Positions 6,873 through 13,625 of a DNA stretch of 19,338 nt are shown here, piece by piece. The stretch covers positions 1 through 19,338 of the forward strand of contig JBJENT010000073.1 in assembly GCA_051880335.1 (NCBI GenBank). Direction: 5' to 3'. This DNA comes from 1XD8-76 sp051880335 (GTDB lineage: Bacteria > Bacillota > Clostridia > Lachnospirales > Lachnospiraceae). The position numbers and the translations under genes were made by a program. Numbering within the stretch: the stretch's first letter is position 1; each line of letters starts with the position of its first letter. The notes beneath the pieces are model-generated. The model had not been told where the DNA came from, did not search any database, and saw only the letters and a program-made list of their open reading frames with translations.

Positions 6873-7886
6873 CTATATCTGTTTGTCCTGAGCTAATAGC
6901 AATTTATCTATTACCGGATGAATCATACTTGTTTCTAATATTACATTTATGGCACATAGCTTTTTCCCTGCATCCTTACTGGATGCACCACAATGATATG
7001 CTTGCTCTGTAGGCAAACCATAATCCAGAACTATCAATCTGTCATGGCAATCTGCATTAGGTTTAATTCTGAGTGGAGGATATTCTTGTATAAAGTCATT
7101 TACTACCGCTGTCGTCAAAAATCCTCTTTTCCCATGACCGTTTTCTGTAAATAGAACCACTTCTACACCGGCTTGCTTCTGCGATAATAGCTGTAAAGTC
7201 TTTGTATTCACATAATCATCCACTACATAAATACTCTTTTTTGCCTGCTGATATATGTCTATGTATGCCGCATCTGCTTCAAACTTCTGTCCTTTATAGA
7301 TAACAAAATTTTTGAAATCCTTATCCGTGACAAAGTTTTCATTTAAAGTATCTATACTTCTTTGAATAATATCAAATCTATCCTCAGCTTTATTCTTCCA
7401 ATCTATAACACCTGCAACCTGCACGGATATTTCCGATACTTTTGTCGTAACAAGTCGCATCTCTGCCTGTGTAACAAACTGTTGATTTTGTTTTATATAG
7501 TGACGCATCTCACGAAACGTGCGCATAATGAAAATACTTTGCTGTTCTGCAAGTTTTCCTTTCAAAACAGTTGCGAGCATGTATATTCCTTGCTCAGTAA
7601 AAGCATATGGCATTTTCTTGATATTGGTGCCTCTTTTATCTCCCTTTTCATTCAAAGTCGCAATTTGCGACTTTGAAAAATCTTCCGGAATCTCATCATT
7701 TGTCAGTTGAAACATAAAATCTTCTGGAAACCTTGCGATATTACGTTTTACCTGCTCATTCAAACGCTTCACTTCATACCCATAAATCTCAGCCAAATCA
7801 TAATCCAGCATAACCTGCTGTCCTCTTATGATGTATACTCGATTACATATATTATCTACTGTCATTAATTCCGCATTTTCTGCCAT
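6873..7886 (-). CDS. ORF6N domain protein with C-terminal phospholipase D-like domain
   Basis: This 337-residue protein has a phage-type ORF6N DNA-binding domain at residues about 10-105 (VYIIRGQQVMLDYDLAEIYG, VKRNIARFPEDFMFQLT, YAFTEQGIYMLATVLKG), as in KilA/antirepressor-related proteins. A helical linker runs from about 115 to 185. The C-terminal region 205-335 resembles the phospholipase D nuclease fold: AKKSIYVVDDYVNTKTLQLL, then CHDRLIVLDYG (His281) and GASSKDAGKK (Lys304). Only one HKD-like half is present, so an active enzyme would need a dimer. The ATG at 7884-7886 has GGAG eight bases upstream. It lies downstream of a broken small HTH gene on the same strand and probably shares its promoter. 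Such proteins are common in clostridial accessory regions; whether it regulates, cleaves nucleic acid or belongs to a defence system is unknown. Confidence 0.85.
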   Translation of the reverse strand: MAENAELMTVDNICNRVYIIRGQQVMLDYDLAEIYGYEVKRLNEQVKRNIARFPEDFMFQLTNDEIPEDFSKSQIATLNEKGDKRGTNIKKMPYAFTEQGIYMLATVLKGKLAEQQSIFIMRTFREMRHYIKQNQQFVTQAEMRLVTTKVSEISVQVAGVIDWKNKAEDRFDIIQRSIDTLNENFVTDKDFKNFVIYKGQKFEADAAYIDIYQQAKKSIYVVDDYVNTKTLQLLSQKQAGVEVVLFTENGHGKRGFLTTAVVNDFIQEYPPLRIKPNADCHDRLIVLDYGLPTEQAYHCGASSKDAGKKLCAINVILETSMIHPVIDKLLLAQDKQI

Positions 7887-7937
7887 AGTATTTCTCCTGC
7901 AAATTGTGCATCAGGCTGTTCCACAATTACCAATACA

Positions 7938-8164
7938 TTATCTTTTTGTTATTTTATCACCCTTGTCATCCTTATTTCTTTTATCAGACAACCCTTCCAT
8001 TTCAACCTTTATGCCATCAATCGCAAAAGGTACTGCGGAACCCTTCTATTTCCCAATTCCCAATCTGTTTCTGTCATATAAGGAATATCAAAGTACTCAC
8101 AAAATTCTTTCCTATTCATACCGGTACTTTCTCTTAATTTTCTCAATTCTTCTCTTGCTTCCAT
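7938..8164 (-). pseudogene. Small XRE-like HTH gene broken by a one-base frameshift
   Basis: From the ATG at 8162-8164, preceded by GAGGTGA, the frame encodes 51 residues (MEAREELRKLRESTG, MNRKEFCEYF, then WELGNRRVPQYLLRLMA) and stops at 8009-8011. This matches the small Lachnospiraceae HTH family, whose members normally continue after LLRLM with a Tyr-Lys-Val-Glu stretch. A single missing base next to the stop explains the break: the next frame reads KVEMEGLSDKRNKDDKGD and ends at a TAA at 7938-7940. The truncated product still contains most of the helix-turn-helix and might be made. Family assignment comes from recognised phrases; the frameshift is seen directly but could be a sequencing error. 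Confidence 0.68.
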
Positions 8165-8175
8165 AGCTCACCTCT

Positions 8176-8190
8176 TTATGCATTGCATAA
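8176..8190. promoter_or_regulatory. 15-bp palindrome, candidate operator of the small HTH gene
   Basis: TTATGCATTGCATAA is a perfect 7-1-7 inverted repeat lying between the predicted -10 box and the ribosome binding site of the HTH gene, over the expected transcription start. A repressor dimer bound there would block transcription, the usual autoregulatory arrangement for small HTH proteins. Confidence 0.5.
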
Positions 8191-8193
8191 ATT

Positions 8194-8222
8194 ATTATAT
8201 AATTTTTATCGCCTATGGTCAA
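8194..8222 (-). promoter_or_regulatory. Strong sigma-A promoter for the small HTH/ORF6N pair
   Basis: On the minus strand TTGACC (8217-8222; five of six) and a perfect TATAAT (8194-8199) are separated by exactly 17 bases. This is the best promoter match in the window. Transcription would start near 8187, inside the palindrome at 8176-8190, with the HTH start codon about 25 bases later and the ORF6N gene 51 bases beyond the second frame of the broken gene. Confidence 0.7.
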
Positions 8223-8273
8223 TAACCTATTTTCATATTCTGTTTTTGATGATTTTGCAAAATAGGTCAACAT

Positions 8274-8305
8274 AAAAAGTGGCGCGGAATTCCACGCCAC
8301 TTTTT
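8274..8305 (-). terminator. Symmetric rho-independent terminator after the Rpn nuclease gene
   Basis: AAAAAGTGGCG (8274-8284) pairs perfectly with CGCCACTTTTT (8295-8305), the loop being almost self-complementary around GGAATTCC. Flanking A and T runs allow it to work in both directions. On the minus strand it follows the nuclease gene by about 80 bases and insulates it from the promoter at 8194-8222. Confidence 0.9.
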
Positions 8306-8382
8306 ATTTACATCTTATTCGTATGGAAAATATCGATTTAATTACTCGCTCTGCGCAAATGCAATATTATTGGCTATAATTA

Positions 8383-9186
8383 TTATTTCTTCGGTAATGG
8401 AATGTTATTAGCTAAAAGAAGTGCTTTCAATGCATCAATCTCAGGCTGCAACTCCGCACGCATTTCCTCGCGCCCTTCAGCACGCCCTTCCACGCGTCCC
8501 TCTACGCGTCCTTCAGCCTTCCCATCATTCCATACTTCAGTATCATGCATTACAGTCAACATATATTCATTCCCCCAATCTTCACGCTTTCTTGCTTCCT
8601 CAACACTTTCTTTCAGTCGTGTGGTTATCTCGTCAGTTGCTTCCTCTGTCATGATGTAACGAAAAAGATTCCTTGTCTTTTCCGGTATATCATCATAATC
8701 AGCAGTCGCATTGAAAAAGATGGTGGTTGCCTTATCATCCAGTGTTATCTTCCCATCTTCGATACAGGTTTTTTGAAAAGTGTACTTATACAAACCTTTC
8801 TCAAACGGATCAAATGTGCAGATGAAAAGGACATACACCTCACTCAAATCCAGATACGCAGTTCCGGCTGATGTCTCGTTACAATCCACCATGCTGTGGT
8901 AATACCTGCTACGTTTTGGTAATTCCTCTTGTTTCTCCGGATTTTTTGACTTATTTTGCATCTCCGCATCAAAAATCCGGCTCCTGGAATCTTTCACGTG
9001 TAAATCGAGCTGGACGAATTTCCCATCTTTTTTCATCTGAATGAATTTCTCCCGTTGTGGGCAGTCAATCACTTCTATCTCTTCCAGCAAAAGTGCCTCC
9101 AACAACGCTTCACAGTTTTCCGGATTCTCCATCACCTTTCCAAACATGAAAGAATCCCAAATTTGCAGTTTTTCATACGTACACAA
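8383..9186 (-). CDS. Rpn-family PD-(D/E)XK nuclease / putative transposase-like protein
   Basis: This 267-residue protein belongs to the Rpn (recombination-promoting nuclease, formerly YhgA-like transposase) group. The family opening FMFGKVMENPENCEALLEAL is at residues 13-32, the PD-(D/E)XK core shows Asp61 in VQLDLHV and Glu75-x-Gln77 in FDAEMQ, followed by RSRYYHSMVD and a FICTFDPF beta strand. The catalytic residues look intact. Residues 222-241 form a charged run of four-residue units (GKAEGRVEGRVEGRAEGREE) before a short C-terminal helix, typical of the family tail. No ATG fits; TTG at 9184-9186 is chosen because AAGGAG lies six bases upstream. Family members promote DNA strand exchange in E. 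coli and have been proposed to act in phage defence; the role here is unknown. It is a single-gene unit with its own terminator. Confidence 0.85.
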   Translation of the reverse strand: MCTYEKLQIWDSFMFGKVMENPENCEALLEALLLEEIEVIDCPQREKFIQMKKDGKFVQLDLHVKDSRSRIFDAEMQNKSKNPEKQEELPKRSRYYHSMVDCNETSAGTAYLDLSEVYVLFICTFDPFEKGLYKYTFQKTCIEDGKITLDDKATTIFFNATADYDDIPEKTRNLFRYIMTEEATDEITTRLKESVEEARKREDWGNEYMLTVMHDTEVWNDGKAEGRVEGRVEGRAEGREEMRAELQPEIDALKALLLANNIPLPKK

Positions 9187-9201
9187 ACGTTTCTCCTTCC
9201 C

Positions 9202-9228
9202 GCAGGAGCTTCCGTGAAAATCTCCTGC
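9202..9228 (-). promoter_or_regulatory. Leader hairpin beside the Rpn ribosome binding site
   Basis: GCAGGAG (9202-9208) and CTCCTGC (9222-9228) form a seven-pair stem with a 13-base loop. On the minus strand it ends a few bases before the AAGGAG that serves the TTG start and itself contains a Shine-Dalgarno-like AGGAG. It could modulate translation; there is no T-run in that direction. Confidence 0.35.
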
Positions 9229-9346
9229 TCTTAATTTTGTAAATTGGAATTTAAAAGCATAGATTTTCAGATTGCTGCTTTGCAGCTTAAGAATTCAGAA
9301 GCCCAGACGGGCAAAGATATGAAAACTAATATGCTTTGTAACAAGA

Positions 9347-9375
9347 ATCATATCACAGAGGCATTATCGTTGCAA
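9347..9375 (-). promoter_or_regulatory. Candidate promoter of the Rpn nuclease gene
   Basis: On the minus strand TTGCAA (9370-9375; four of six) and TATGAT (9347-9352; five of six) are 17 bases apart. The resulting leader would be about 150 bases and would include the hairpin at 9202-9228. Confidence 0.4.
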
Positions 9376-9445
9376 TATATTCTTTGTCTTTTTGTTGCAC
9401 AATTTTCACCCTTTGAATTTGGTGATTTTGCAGAATCCTATTATA

Positions 9446-9474
9446 TGAAAATCCCCGCAGTTTCCTGCGGGGAT
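9446..9474 (-). terminator. Rho-independent terminator of the 1197-residue surface protein gene
   Basis: ATCCCCGCAG (9451-9460) pairs perfectly with CTGCGGGGAT (9465-9474) around a four-base loop; on the minus strand four T residues follow. The same 24-base hairpin occurs after the other surface-protein gene at 13511-13534. Confidence 0.88.
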
Positions 9475-9500
9475 AATATCAGTTTCACGCATCATTACAT

Positions 9501-9528
9501 ATCTTTATTTAATGATCTTTATTTAATG
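9501..9528. repeat. Tandem duplication of a 14-bp unit
   Basis: ATCTTTATTTAATG occurs twice head to tail (9501-9514, 9515-9528) between the surface-protein stop codon and its terminator. No function is apparent. Confidence 0.8.
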
Positions 9529-9541
9529 CGATTCATTACTA

Positions 9542-12500
9542 TTACATTTCTTCTTTTTTTCTCTGAGCCATAACAGCTGCTGCGCCAATTGCGGAGCATC
9601 CCATTACCAGCATCCAAAGGATAGCTTTAGAAGCATCGCTTGTCTTAGGTGCTCTTGTTGCGCCAAGTACATCGCCTTCTTCAGAAACAACTGCCAGATC
9701 TTCACGTTTTGCACCGAGGACATCACCCTGTGCAGCACGACGACCTCTACCTGTTCCACCTGTAGTTGTAGTCTGTGTGGTTTCTTCCGGTGTAAGATTA
9801 TCTATAATCTCTTCGATTGCAGCAATTTCTTTTTCAATATCTTTTAATTGTCCATCAGAAACATCCAGATTATCTTTCAGGTCATAGTACCTATTCCAAA
9901 GAGCCTCTAATTCTGCTTCAAGATCAGATAAGTCACCTGCTTTTGTTGTAAGCTTTAAGTTTTTCAAATCTGTTTCAGCTTTGACAGCAGCTTCATAAGC
10001 AGCATCTGTCTGTGCCTGCAAGGACTGTACTTTGGCTGTCAGCGCATTCTGAAGAAGCTGAGCTGCACGTACTAAAACATATGCAGAGCCTTCAACGCAG
10101 ACTTTACCAGTAGCCAGTGTAGTCTTTATAGAATTGATAGATACAGCAACTGCATCTGCCGGAATATCCTTTCCTGCTTTTGCTACGTTAACAATTGCAT
10201 CTGCTACATTCTTAACAAGACCAGCCTGTTCTTTCAAATCATTTTGTAATACTTCCTGTGTTCTAACAACCTCTTTTAATGCAGCAACATATTTATTCAG
10301 ATAACTATCCTTATTCGTTGCTTCTTTAATGATGCTAACTGTAAGTTTACCTGCATCAATAATTCCCATTCCGGAATCCATGAGTGCTCCCGCTATCTGT
10401 ATAGTATCGCCACTTTCAATTGCTTTGATTAACTTCAATGTATTCTCAATATTATCGAGAGAAATCAGTTTATCCAATTCTCCAAAACTTGTATCCTGCT
10501 TCTTCTGAATTGCATCTACATATGATTTATATACAGCATTTGCATAGTCATATTCAGCTTTATCTTTGAGATATTTGTCTGCTGCTTCTGCAAATTGTCT
10601 CTGCAGATCCTGATAATGAGCAGCATCACTGGACATGGATACTGTCTTTTCATTTTCTGGACATTCCACAATTTCAATGTAATCCCGAGCAAAATACTTT
10701 CCATTAGAAACATCACATATAACTTTGCCATTTGCGTCAGTAAGGTGTCCGTCTTTAACATCTTTAATATCATACTCTTGATTGTCAATTGTAATATAGG
10801 ATGTTTTATACGATGCATTCAATTCATAAGTTCCTAATAAAGGAATATCAACTTTGTACACACCATTATCATTACGTACATCATACCAAAAGCCATATTT
10901 AACTTGCCACTTACCATTCATTAAACGAATTTTAAAATTTTTATCGCCTAAAAACTCTAAAAATTGTCTACTTGCAGTAAATCCAACAATATCACTTTCC
11001 TTTGTATATGTCCCCACCTCTGTAGATACATAATATTCTTTACTTCCATCTTCTCCTTCTACTACATTAACAGGAGTCTCCTCAGAAGTTTCATTATCTT
11101 TTTCTACCAGAACCAAAGTACCATCTGCTTTTTCTCTTACCAGATAATCCTTGCCATTCATAGAAACAGTATTTGAGCCTGTTGCCTGCAGTGTAATAAT
11201 ATCCAGTTTTCCTGCATTATCACCGGTTTCAACGAAACCATAGGTATAACGATCTACTACAACAGGGTTCTCACTGTCTGTATTATCTAAAACAACCCAA
11301 TAACCCAGTTTATTTCCATCAGCGTCTTCGTAAGATCCGTACTTGCCATAATCTTCGCTGTCAGGATCCATATATACAACAGTTTTATTTTCAACTTCTG
11401 TATTTACTTCTTTACCGATAATCAAATTAGCAAGTATCTTTGCAGCTGCTTCTTTTTCTTCCTCTGTTTTTGCAACAGCCAGCTGAAGTTTTGCAGATGC
11501 AAGTTCGCTTTCGTATGCTGCGCCTAAATCTTTATTAGAAGCTTCCAGCTCTTTCAAAGAACCTTCTAAAGAGTCTAAATCCGATTTCATTTTATCTAAA
11601 ATTTCCTGTGCATCAGATTTTACTTCACCATTTTCATCTACTAATTCTGTCTTTTCCAGAAGTTTGATAGCAGCTTCATACTGAACACGCGCTTCAATAT
11701 ACTTTGCATTCAATTCTGCAAAATTAGCCAGTGCCTCTGCATAATTCAGGAAATCACCCATTGCTTTTGCTTCTGCAAGATTTTCAGCAAGTGCTACCAG
11801 AGAATCAGCCAAACCAGACATTGCGGTTTTCATCTCATCACTTGTAAAATCGCTTTCCAGCTTTTCAATGGAATCAAGCAATTCGCGAACTTCCTTACCC
11901 TGTTCGTCCAGAGAACCGAGAAGTTCTTCTTTCAGTCTATCTTCTGCATTATTTACAATCGTATCTATTTTAACAACCACACCTGCGACCTTATCTACAC
12001 GGTCCTTTGCAACTTTAGCCAGTCTTGTAGCTTCTTCTGCATGTGCAATTGCTTTATTCAATTCTTCCTGCGCTTTTGCTTCAGCATCTCCACCAATTTC
12101 TTTAGCTGCATCATAAGCAGCCTGTGCTTCTTCCAATGCCTTTTCAGCTACAACTAAATCAGCCGCTGCCTGATCATAAGCAGTCTGTGCTTTTCCCTGT
12201 GCTTCAAGAGCATCCTGTAATGCATCCTGAGCACCTGTTAAATCATTGTTTTCTTCTGCTGTCTCTGCTGCTTCAAGTGCATCGTCTACAATATCTTTTT
12301 GGTCAGAAACGATGCCCATCTGTTCTTCAGCATCATTCATTGTCGCACCAGCTTCTTCAGCATTTTCTTCTACCTGGCCTTTAATAACAGTTTCAAATAC
12401 AAGATCACCGTTTTCATCTGTTGCCTGTACATATACCGGATTGCCATTTTCATCTACTTTCGGATCACCGTTTACATCGGTATCCTGCACGTATACCGGA

Positions 12501-13135
12501 TTGCCATTTTCATCAAATACCGGTTCCCCGTTTTCATCTACTTGCTGTTTATAAACCGGGATTTTTTCTTCAGCATCTTTATTTAATAATCCCTGATCAC
12601 TTGAGCTTTCATTTGGAACCTGAACATACTCCTGCTCATATATAGGATTACCTTTCTCATCTGTCAAAAGATTACCCTCTTCATCTGTTGCCTGCACATA
12701 TATAGGCGTGCCATCTTCTTCATTAAAAAGCAAATTGCCTTCTTTATCTGTTGCCTGTTTCGGTCTCTGCTCCATATGTGTGCCATCGATTTTGGAATCA
12801 GCATCTTCGATTACATCAATAGCAGAATTCAGGTCTTCCGCTGCCTTGTCTTCTTCACTGGCAGCAACCTTTTCTGTGTATGCAACATCACCAAAACCTT
12901 TCAGTGTTTCAACAACATCTTCCATTTTCTCTGTTGCATCTGCCACATCACTAACTGTCTCTTCGGCAGTCACCTTTTCTTCAGATTGCTCTTCAATTTG
13001 TACTTCAGTTGGTTCAACACCATCCTCAGCATAGGCAACTATGCTTCCTCCTAAAGATGAAAATGCCATCATGAAAGACATTGCCCATACAATACCCTTC
13101 TTCACGATTTTGTTTTCCCAAAATCTTCTTTTCAT
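9542..13135 (-). CDS. Secreted, wall-anchored alanine-rich coiled-coil surface protein with short tandem repeats
   Basis: This complete 1197-residue protein is exported and probably attached to the cell wall. Residues 1-36 are a signal peptide (basic KRRFWENKIVKKG, hydrophobic IVWAMSFMMAF, cleavage after AYA). An acidic segment (37-120) is followed by five imperfect 20-residue repeats (about 124-248) around D-E-N-G-N-P-V-Y-V-Q. Residues 255-575 and 835-1110 are long alanine/glutamate-rich heptad-like helices (EAQGKAQTAYDQAAADLVVA), resembling FIVAR-type rods. An insert at about 576-830, rich in Tyr, Val, Gly and Asp, looks beta-stranded and is not recognised. The C-terminus has a Thr/Gly/Arg-rich linker, two VLGA motifs, APKTSD, a hydrophobic helix and a basic QRKKEE tail, a sortase-type signal. 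The ATG at 13133-13135 has AAGGAG eight bases upstream. Adhesion is inferred from architecture only. Confidence 0.88.
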   Translation of the reverse strand: MKRRFWENKIVKKGIVWAMSFMMAFSSLGGSIVAYAEDGVEPTEVQIEEQSEEKVTAEETVSDVADATEKMEDVVETLKGFGDVAYTEKVAASEEDKAAEDLNSAIDVIEDADSKIDGTHMEQRPKQATDKEGNLLFNEEDGTPIYVQATDEEGNLLTDEKGNPIYEQEYVQVPNESSSDQGLLNKDAEEKIPVYKQQVDENGEPVFDENGNPVYVQDTDVNGDPKVDENGNPVYVQATDENGDLVFETVIKGQVEENAEEAGATMNDAEEQMGIVSDQKDIVDDALEAAETAEENNDLTGAQDALQDALEAQGKAQTAYDQAAADLVVAEKALEEAQAAYDAAKEIGGDAEAKAQEELNKAIAHAEEATRLAKVAKDRVDKVAGVVVKIDTIVNNAEDRLKEELLGSLDEQGKEVRELLDSIEKLESDFTSDEMKTAMSGLADSLVALAENLAEAKAMGDFLNYAEALANFAELNAKYIEARVQYEAAIKLLEKTELVDENGEVKSDAQEILDKMKSDLDSLEGSLKELEASNKDLGAAYESELASAKLQLAVAKTEEEKEAAAKILANLIIGKEVNTEVENKTVVYMDPDSEDYGKYGSYEDADGNKLGYWVVLDNTDSENPVVVDRYTYGFVETGDNAGKLDIITLQATGSNTVSMNGKDYLVREKADGTLVLVEKDNETSEETPVNVVEGEDGSKEYYVSTEVGTYTKESDIVGFTASRQFLEFLGDKNFKIRLMNGKWQVKYGFWYDVRNDNGVYKVDIPLLGTYELNASYKTSYITIDNQEYDIKDVKDGHLTDANGKVICDVSNGKYFARDYIEIVECPENEKTVSMSSDAAHYQDLQRQFAEAADKYLKDKAEYDYANAVYKSYVDAIQKKQDTSFGELDKLISLDNIENTLKLIKAIESGDTIQIAGALMDSGMGIIDAGKLTVSIIKEATNKDSYLNKYVAALKEVVRTQEVLQNDLKEQAGLVKNVADAIVNVAKAGKDIPADAVAVSINSIKTTLATGKVCVEGSAYVLVRAAQLLQNALTAKVQSLQAQTDAAYEAAVKAETDLKNLKLTTKAGDLSDLEAELEALWNRYYDLKDNLDVSDGQLKDIEKEIAAIEEIIDNLTPEETTQTTTTGGTGRGRRAAQGDVLGAKREDLAVVSEEGDVLGATRAPKTSDASKAILWMLVMGCSAIGAAAVMAQRKKEEM
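9545..9760 (-). repeat. C-terminal anchor cassette, copy 1 (duplicate of 13629-13845)
   Basis: This segment encodes the end of the 1197-residue protein and is highly similar in nucleotide sequence to the end of the neighbouring giant gene, including long identical stretches around 9587-9624 and 9645-9658. From RAPKTSD onward 30 of 36 residues match by my count. Similarity stops upstream of the Gly/Arg-rich linker. Confidence 0.8.
12392..12766 (-). repeat. In-frame tandem repeats of about 60 bp in the coiled-coil surface protein
   Basis: The DNA encodes five imperfect 20-21-residue units (Q-x-T-D-E-x-G-N-L-x-x-D-E-x-G-N-P-x-Y-V type), three contiguous at the low-coordinate end and two at the high-coordinate end, interrupted by a diverged segment near residues 169-196. 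A 20-base string (TATACCGGATTGCCATTTTC) is nearly perfectly repeated 60 bp apart near 12430 and 12490. Such in-frame repeats can change copy number by slippage or recombination. Confidence 0.8.
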
Positions 13136-13190
13136 TTGTCGCTCTCCTTAATGTTTAGTATATTTTATTTTCAAATCAAATACGAGCATA

Positions 13191-13216
13191 AAAAAAGCCC
13201 TTTTCGACGAAAAGAA
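13191..13216 (-). promoter_or_regulatory. Possible attenuator hairpin in the surface-protein leader
   Basis: On the minus strand CTTTTCGTCGAAAAG (13201-13215) forms a short, mostly A-T stem and is followed, after GGGC, by six T residues, about 55 bases before the start codon. The GGGC (13197-13200) can instead pair with GCCC at 13278-13281. A weak terminator with a competing long-range pairing is suggested but not shown. Confidence 0.3.
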
Positions 13217-13504
13217 ACAGAGAAGTATCCATAGTGAATACAACTCACTTTTTCATCAAAATAGGCTCAGATGTAACGGGCGTTCCTAAATTTGATTTTA
13301 CTTTTCAGCTTTTATAATAATAAGACGTTGCTTATAGTAAAAATGGCTCAGCTTTTTTTAATATTTATAAAAATTTTTTGCTGAGATTGGATGCGTAAAT
13401 AATAATCATGTATATGTTACCATATCTTTTGCAGATTTTATACATTTTTTTGAAATTTTCTAAAATTATGTAAAAACCGGAATTCCTTCAAAAGTTGGAT
13501 GAGG

Positions 13505-13534
13505 GAAAAAATCCCCGCAGTTTCCTGCGGGGAT
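13505..13534 (-). terminator. Rho-independent terminator of the giant adhesin gene
   Basis: ATCCCCGCAG (13511-13520) pairs with CTGCGGGGAT (13525-13534) around a four-base loop, followed on the minus strand by six T residues. It is identical over 24 bases to the hairpin at 9451-9474 and implies that the two surface-protein genes are separate transcripts. Confidence 0.92.
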
Positions 13535-13625
13535 TTCAGTAGACTCTCATTCAGATTTTATATCTTCCATGATTATCTCATTATTTTACTTTTCAAATTT
13601 GTTTTACCAAATCTGCTTTGTCATT

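Larger units (their letters stand above)
9187..9541. other. Intergenic region upstream of the Rpn gene
   Basis: These 355 bases contain the Rpn leader hairpin and candidate promoter, the terminator of the large surface-protein gene and a short tandem repeat, all listed separately. A plus-strand open frame from 9244 to 9573 has no start signal or recognisable product and crosses the terminator, so it is not called a gene. Confidence 0.6.
13136..13625. other. Intergenic region between the two surface-protein genes
   Basis: These 490 bases hold the terminator of the giant gene (13505-13534), a very AT-rich segment (13320-13500) and a long putative leader for the 1197-residue protein. CTCAGC and GCTGAG arms (13348-13353, 13380-13385) bracket a 26-base A/T-only stretch, which may form a hairpin. 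Several -10-like boxes (TATAAA, TATTAT) occur near 13312-13325 on the minus strand, but none has a convincing -35 at the right distance, so no promoter is called. No gene is visible. Confidence 0.6.

Noticed and set aside
8112..8300. Minus-strand open frame of 62 residues over the HTH promoter
   Set aside because: It covers the terminator, promoter and operator and overlaps the better supported HTH frame; no ribosome binding site.
5333..9541. Complete prophage or integrative element
   Set aside because: No integrase, transposase with terminal repeats, structural phage genes or direct-repeat attachment sites are visible; only isolated phage-type domains.
9244..9573. Plus-strand open frame of 109 residues
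   Set aside because: It crosses a strong terminator and the end of the opposite gene, has no Shine-Dalgarno and shows no recognisable domain.
12392..12766. Repeat array resembling a CRISPR at first sight
   Set aside because: The repeats are imperfect, in frame, without unique spacers, and encode a regular amino acid pattern inside a large gene.
13190..13300. Cyclic-di-GMP or other known riboswitch upstream of the surface protein
   Set aside because: The conserved core motifs of the c-di-GMP-I class could not be found, and I could not assign any other class; only a generic attenuator-like structure remains.
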